Assembly: GCA_013399015.1 (NCBI GenBank)
Contig: VWZX01001688.1
Coordinates: 4,676,220 to 4,740,219, forward strand
Source of the DNA: Galbula dea
Lineage: Eukaryota > Chordata > Aves > Piciformes > Galbulidae
Direction: 5' to 3'
DNA length: 64,000 bases
Below are positions 60,380-64,000 of this stretch, in pieces; positions within the stretch are counted from its first letter, which is position 1; every line of letters begins with the position of its first letter. The position numbers and the translations under genes were made by a program. Under the pieces are notes generated by a model. It worked only from the letters and a program-made list of their open reading frames with translations, was not told the DNA's origin and ran no database searches.

Positions 60380-60960
60380 TATATTAACGTGCCCTTAGTG
60401 CACACACCCTACACCTCCCTTGCAGTGGTCGCACTCACCTGACCTTTTATTGAGCCACCCCAGCCAAGCCAGGGCAGAAGATAAACGCAGCAAAGGCACC
60501 TGTGGGTTTGAGGAGGTATCATAGTCAACGAAGGTGGAGGGATGTGCCGAGCAGCTGGGGCTGGGACAGCTGCGCTAGGCTCCAATACCCACTTCAGCAT
60601 CAACAAGGCAGCTCCATCCCATCCCTGCTGTGCTTCAGCAGAAGACAGACACGCATACACAGCCCATCCACTGTGCTGGCAGCGGTGACTACACTTTGCA
60701 CTATGATTCTTCTAAGGAATATCTTTTTATACAGCCCTGACATGCATAAAATCATCAGCAAGATACCTTACCAAGCCAAAACTAAGACAAAAAAAAATCC
60801 AGGCACCTTTGGCGTGACTCATTTGTTCCGCCTGTTTAGCTAGATACGAATAGACACTGCCATCTACGGGAGGTTCCTCTACCTAACCGCCAGCAGTTAC
60901 CAGCTCACAGCACAACGCTCGGTCTCACACCACTGTGCAAGCACAGGTGCCAGCTTACAG
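60380..60960. promoter_or_regulatory. CpG-enriched island in AT-rich surroundings
   Basis: By eye about 15 CpGs fall in 580 bases (for example GGTCGCAC, AACGAAGG, GCCGAGCAG, CTACGGGAGG, AACGCTCGG), flanked by long CpG-poor, AT-rich DNA. An AP-1 site TGACTCA is at 60815-60821. Open frames on both strands (83 and 113 codons) overlap and are not recognisable. Possible readings are an enhancer or promoter of a noncoding transcript, an unrecognised exon, or a remnant of a GC-richer insertion such as an old LTR. I cannot decide between them. Confidence 0.3.
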
Positions 60961-63498
60961 CCCCACTCTTGCTGAGAACAGCTACTCTTCTGCATCTCCT
61001 TGGCAGATTCTAGAATTTTGGGGGGAAACAATTCATTAGTTTCAGAAGACAATTCATTCTTCTGTACTTACTGGTGCAGCATCATGGACCACATACTAGC
61101 ACCGCTGAAGTTACTGTGCTTCAAGGTGTCAGTTATATTATGAAGCCTAATTAGTAAAAAATATACCAAAAATACTGGGTTTACTCTTTCTTTGCTTTTA
61201 TCTGCTGGGACTTGTGTGGTACATGTGCCTGTGCAGAAACTGTACTTTTCCTCCCACATTAACTATTTAAAGTATAGACGGTTTCTGCTTTCTCTTATAT
61301 CTTCTTTTCCAAATAACTGCATTATCTGAGAACAATGTTAGAGAAGACTGCACAATACTTCAGTATTATCTGTTTTCATGACATGAATTATTCCAGTATA
61401 TTTAACAACTCACTCCTCCCTAATTAGTAAATTAAAATATTTTAAAATTGGCATCAGTTTAGAATATGTTATTTTAAAAGATATTAATAAACGTGTGCTC
61501 ATTGAAAATATATAAATAATGTAATTAAATGAAATTATCTTTACAAAATAAACATCTGAAAGTCATAGTGATGTAGATTCTTAATTGTGAAGAAACATCA
61601 CTGTTTGCAGTTAAAAAGCAGGAGACCACTAGGAATGGCTCCTGAAGAGGTCAAAACATTCTTTCTTGATTTTCAAAAGCACACTTTTTAGCTTCTAACT
61701 ACTTTGCAAGTTCAGAGATGACAAGATCTTTTATTGTTATGTTCATATTCCACTTCATGCAGTCTGACTTTCAGATATCAGTACAAGATGAGTCAGCTTT
61801 GTTATGAACAATTCAAATGAACACACTCAGAAAATTGATCAACTTCAAAAATGCATTTTAACAAAGAAATCTGTTGCTTAGAATTTATGGCATGAACAGA
61901 AACAGTGCAACAAGAATAACATTAAGAATGTAATTTAAGCAATTATTATGGACGAAGGTATTCTTAAGTCATGTTACTGACAAGGCAGACACAACAGATC
62001 ATTAACTTACTAAAACTGGAAAAATATTACCATTATGAGAACAGACACAAAATTATACTTATGAATCAAATAACACCATTATTAATGGAAGAAGGGCAAA
62101 GCCAATTAGTAATTTTGATAAATTCAAATACACTGACTTCTCAGAGATTGCTGAAAACATATGCTACAAAATGGAATCTATTGCCAAAGTGGTAAGCCTA
62201 ATCATATATTTGATTGAGCAAATTAAGGTCTTGATGAGGCCCTTTAGTGTAGCATGTTCTGTATCTTAAAGTTGGGTAATTTACTCCTCTAAGACAGCAA
62301 ATGTCACTTGCTAATACTGGAATCCTTATCTCCTAGCAATGTACATGGAGATACTTAAGACACTGCATGACAGTTAAAGCTCCTGAGCACACTGTTGGTT
62401 TGGGTCTCACCAACAGCAGAACAGTTGCCAAGTTATAAAAGTTATCCTATTAGATAGAGCAGACATGTAGACATGTTATCAAGCACAGGATAAAGCTGTT
62501 AAATGAACATACAAAGAGGAAAAAAAAAGCTTTCATTTTCAACAGATTGCTCAAAGTAACAGTAGTTGAGCTTTCCATTAACTGAACCTGCAGTTAATCT
62601 GCAGTGTACAGCACATAGCAGAATCTACTACCCCTGAGCACATCAGCATCACTAGCAAACACAGCATGCCCAACATGCAAACCCAAAGAATTTTATACTG
62701 GCTGGGTTCTGTATTATATTTATAATGAAGTTCAACATAGATGTTAATCTTGAAATTAGGATAAAGGTTTGGCATTTTAACTGTTTATTTCTTACACAAC
62801 CTGATACTATTAGTAATACATTGGTAATGCTAGTGTTTATGTATAATGAAACATAACAGCAGCATTAAAGATGAATATTTTACAAGTATTAAAGATTTTA
62901 TGAATAGTCTTCCAAGTATTAATTATAAATGACAAAAAAAAAGAGCAAACAGTGCATGAATGGGAATTGTGATCATTGTAACTAATCATGAAAATCAACA
63001 GCACTTACTGTAATTGCTCTATTAATTCATTATTAACAAAGCAGTAAAACCAGTGGTTCTTACAACCATGTAAAGTTAGAGAATTGTATCTGACAGTTAA
63101 AATTTCTCCAGTTCTTAAAAGTACTGTAAACATGAACTTTCCTAAATAACACAAGTGTGCTTTATTGAAGGTCTAATTAAAATCAAAGCTATGGATGCTA
63201 GTGCTAAATGTACGATCACATTCGTATGTGGAAACACGTGTGAGAAGGCTACTCAAAGAGGAAGAAAGGGTGATGGAAACATCTAGCACCTGCACACAAA
63301 AAATAGTAATATTCAACATAAAATATATTCATTCTCTATTACAAGCCACGTTAGTGAGTGCTTCCCATGGTATTCTATCAGAGGAAAACTAAGCATTATT
63401 TAGCTGTGAATTTAAATTCTCGTATACATGCATTTTCTTTTTTAATTATTAGTGATAGTAGATCATTGACAGCACCAGTCACACAAGTAATCTTTTGT
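60961..63498. other. Unique AT-rich noncoding DNA
   Basis: No gene recognised. Strongly AT-rich between 61380 and 62200. Confidence 0.5.
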
Positions 63499-63574
63499 GA
63501 AGCCACATATAGGATCCCACAGGCCATTCCTTGCACAAGTGGCAGAGGTCTGTGGGATCCTGTATGTCAGCTTT
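63499..63574 (+). ncRNA. Candidate miRNA-precursor-like hairpin
   Basis: Positions 63505-63525 pair with 63547-63567 as 21 consecutive base pairs, two of them G-U if the plus strand is transcribed. The core AGGATCCCACAG (63511-63522) has its exact reverse complement CTGTGGGATCCT at 63550-63561. Beyond a small 1x2 internal loop, 63499-63503 pairs with 63570-63574. The loop side (63526-63546) is partly paired. Total size is about 76 bases, the range of animal miRNA precursors. I do not recognise the sequence as a known miRNA. Alternatives are a small inverted-repeat (MITE-like) element or a chance palindrome. Confidence 0.35.
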
Positions 63575-64000
63575 GGGGAAAAAACCTTCTGGAACCAAAA
63601 CAGAGTTTCCTAATATTTGTGTGAGTCAATGAATGGTCTGAGTACTTGGATGAACAACAACTAAAGACATGTTATCTTAGCTCTAGAAAAACCAAGCTTC
63701 AAGATGAAGGAATCTGCAAGATACTGAAAAAAAATTGTTTGCACATAGCAAAACATTAATAAACATCAAAATCTAATTATTGCAAAAACAAACACTGCAG
63801 CTGTAACATTTCTTACCATACCATTACAGCTTTACCAATGAAAGCAGAAGTGTCAATGCTAATGTAAACTCAGCTGCTGATATATATTCATTAGATTCAA
63901 AAGAGCTCCAATATTTTTTCCTCTCGCTATGTCAAATTTTATCTCATTGGCCACAAACCAGCATAGATACAATCTGATACACCAAAATGTAAGGATTTAG
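63575..64000. other. Unique AT-rich noncoding DNA
   Basis: No gene or repeat family recognised up to the window end. Confidence 0.5.

Noticed and set aside
1..64000. CRISPR arrays, operons, phage or insertion sequences
   Set aside because: The sequence is vertebrate: there are no regularly spaced direct repeats of CRISPR type and no bacterial gene content.

Overview
The window is noncoding vertebrate DNA, most likely from a bird. The main evidence is several CR1-type LINE fragments that end in the tandem 8-bp tail typical of CR1 (ATTCTGTG or ATTCTATG repeats). They sit in a sequence with very few other interspersed repeats, and I recognise no L1, Alu or other mammalian element. CR1 also occurs in crocodilians and turtles, so 'bird' is a strong inference rather than proof. 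By eye, the first ~30 kb is richer in G+C than the last ~15 kb.

I found no protein-coding, rRNA or tRNA gene that I can support. All long open frames are either chance frames in GC-rich or low-complexity DNA, or the C-terminal remnant of CR1 ORF2. The window is probably a gene desert or lies within a long intron.

Layout. 1-12021 is unique noncoding DNA with simple repeats, short perfect palindromes and CpG-enriched pockets (3805-3860 and 10321-10760). 12022-13251 is a compound GC-rich satellite block around a 172-base assembly gap. It holds a 10-bp/30-bp minisatellite, a 49-bp G-rich repeat able to form G-quadruplexes, and a 37-bp repeat. 13252-13704 is a CR1 3' fragment. 13414-18035 is broken by three single-N joins and contains near-identical repeated blocks, best explained as unmerged contig overlap plus two haplotypes placed in series. 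18036-51050 is unique noncoding DNA with a few candidate regulatory islands. 51051-54180 holds three further CR1 3' ends. 54181-64000 is AT-rich noncoding DNA with a CpG-enriched island near 60.4-61.0 kb and a long, miRNA-precursor-like hairpin at 63499-63574.

The most unusual feature is the minisatellite at 12591-13100, whose 51 consecutive 10-base words stay in register with no visible insertion or deletion. The most testable possible new gene is the hairpin at 63499-63574. The most practically important point is that the apparent duplication at 13.4-18.0 kb is probably an assembly artefact.
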